From Pseudomonadota bacterium (GTDB lineage: Bacteria; Pseudomonadota; Gammaproteobacteria; Xanthomonadales; Rhodanobacteraceae): DNA of 64,000 bases. Position numbers and translations under genes: made by a program. Positions 63,180-64,000 of this stretch are shown here, piece after piece; the first letter of the stretch is position 1, and each line of letters begins with the position of its first letter. The stretch spans positions 39,218-103,217 of the forward strand of contig JAFEDX010000191.1 in assembly GCA_018241365.1 (NCBI GenBank), given 5' to 3'. The notes below the pieces were generated by a model. It saw only the letters and a list, made by a program, of their open reading frames with translations. It was not told where the DNA came from and searched no databases.

Positions 63180-63836
63180 ATGATCCGTGTCGTGTTGGTG
63201 GACGATCACGAACTGGTGCGTTCGGGATTTCGCCTGATTCTTGCGGCGCAGCCCGACATCGAGGTGGCAGGCGAAGCCAGCAACGCGGAAGACGGCTTGC
63301 GCCTGATCCGGGCGCAGAAGCCGGACGTCGCGCTGATCGACGTGCACATGCCCGGCATGAGTGGCATCGAGTTGACCGAACGCGTGCAGCGTGCCGGCCT
63401 TGCCACCCAGATCGTGATCCTCACGATCGTGCAGGACGCGCAGTTCCCGCGCCGGCTGCTGCAATCCGGTGCGCTGGGCTATCTCACCAAGGGCTGCCCG
63501 TCCGAAGAGCTGGTGCAGGCGGTGCGCGCGGTGGCGCAGGGGCGTCGCTACCTGGATGCAACCGTCGCGCGCGAGATGGCGCTGGCGGCGGTGGACGGCG
63601 ATGCTTCGCCGCTGGAATCGCTCTCGTCACGCGAGCTGGAAGTCGCGTTGATGCTGGCGCGTGGCTTGGCGGTCAACGAGGTCGCCAATCGCCTGCACCT
63701 GAGCGCCAAGACGGTATCGACCTACAAGCAGCGCCTGTTCGAGAAGCTCGGTGTCTCGCACACCATCGCGCTGGAGCACGTGCTGTCTTCGCACGGCTTG
63801 CTGGGCGAATCGCGGGCGCAGTCCGGGAAGCCCTGA
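63180..63836 (+). CDS. NarL/FixJ response regulator, GacA/UvrY-like
   Basis: 218-residue regulator. The receiver domain (1-120) has acidic DDH at 8-10, phosphoacceptor Asp54 in ALIDVHMPG and Lys in YLTKG. The LuxR-type helix-turn-helix (about 148-205) is [45 protein letters not shown]. The [26 protein letters not shown] region resembles GacA/UvrY, partners of a BarA/GacS kinase that control small RNAs of the Csr/Rsm system. No sensor kinase is adjacent. Confidence 0.92.
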   Translation: MIRVVLVDDHELVRSGFRLILAAQPDIEVAGEASNAEDGLRLIRAQKPDVALIDVHMPGMSGIELTERVQRAGLATQIVILTIVQDAQFPRRLLQSGALGYLTKGCPSEELVQAVRAVAQGRRYLDATVAREMALAAVDGDASPLESLSSRELEVALMLARGLAVNEVANRLHLSAKTVSTYKQRLFEKLGVSHTIALEHVLSSHGLLGESRAQSGKP

Positions 63837-63848
63837 TGCGCTGAAACC

Positions 63849-63887
63849 ATGGGTGCCCGACGCGCCATTGCGGCGTGCCGGGCCCAT
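63849..63887. terminator. Imperfect hairpin between convergent genes
   Basis: ATGGG-TGCCCG-CGCGCC (63849-63866) pairs imperfectly with GGCGTGCCGGGCCCAT (63872-63887), with a bulge. It lies between the response regulator stop and the end of the minus-strand gene at the window edge. No T tract. Confidence 0.35.
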
Positions 63888-63900
63888 CGCCTGGAAAACC

Positions 63901-64000
63901 TTATTCCGAAGCGCCTTTGTCCGGAGCCGGATCGGTGTCGGATGGCGCTGCCGGCTTGGTGGCCGGAAGGCTTGGCGCGAGGATCGGGCGGATTGCGCCG
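63901..64000 (-). CDS. C-terminus of an unidentified protein (truncated by window edge)
   Basis: Minus-strand frame ending in TAA at 63901-63903, open to the window end. The visible tail GAIRPILAPSLPATKPAAPS and DTDPAPDKGASE is Pro/Ala-rich and looks like a disordered C-terminus. Nothing more can be said; the gene body is outside the window. Partial at its 5' end. Confidence 0.45.
   Translation of the reverse strand, partial: GAIRPILAPSLPATKPAAPSDTDPAPDKGASE

Overview
The window is GC-rich, with third codon positions dominated by G or C, and densely packed with genes. It looks like the chromosome of a free-living gammaproteobacterium of the Xanthomonadales (Rhodanobacteraceae/Lysobacteraceae type). 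That placement is an inference from gene content: kynurenine-pathway genes, MetX-type acyltransferase, BlaI/M56 pair, TolB-like/TPR proteins, ccmABCDEFGHI and REP-type repeats. I see no phage, insertion sequence, transposase or CRISPR array. All intergenic gaps are below about 250 bases.

Layout. 1-7.5 kb: the 3' part of an M1 aminopeptidase, prmC, a cytoplasmic TIR/TolB-like/TPR protein, then a BlaI-type repressor with an M56 sensor peptidase carrying a TonB-like tail and a lipoprotein. 7.6-22.3 kb: an unknown 121-residue protein, a solute:sodium symporter with its DUF3311 partner, dgkA, a lemA/TPM trio, a DUF255 protein, an S9 peptidase, an RlmI-type methyltransferase, lgt and an M16 peptidase.

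23.4-38.9 kb is the centrepiece: twelve consecutive minus-strand genes that take HMG-CoA to hopanoids. In transcription order they are a single-gene squalene synthase, squalene-hopene cyclase, hpnG, hpnA, mevalonate-diphosphate decarboxylase, phosphomevalonate kinase, a fused HMG-CoA reductase/mevalonate kinase, IPP isomerase, hpnH, hpnB, a PlsC-like acyltransferase and an HpnL-like flippase-type membrane protein. Farnesyl-diphosphate synthase (ispA) is divergent at the head. Together they encode isoprenoid precursor supply, triterpene formation, cyclisation and side-chain addition, and possibly lipid decoration and transport. HMG-CoA synthase and acetoacetyl-CoA thiolase are not in the window.

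39-46 kb: a GH18-like secreted protein, tRNA-Ala(CGC), RNase D, a membrane-anchored SUMF1-domain protein, a small coiled-coil protein, tRNA-Leu(CAA), cysteine dioxygenase and metX. 45.9-53.1 kb: a complete cytochrome c maturation operon (ccmA to ccmI, minus strand). 53.1-57.8 kb: a kynurenine operon (ACMSD, unknown exported protein, kynU, kmo, DUF3293 protein). 57.9-64 kb: a membrane TolB-like/TPR protein, an FUSC-family exporter, a PLP enzyme resembling cysteine desulfhydrase/synthase, a GacA/UvrY-like response regulator and the tail of one more gene.

Several families of short palindromic repeats lie in intergenic gaps. Members of one family supply the TAG stop codons of neighbouring genes.
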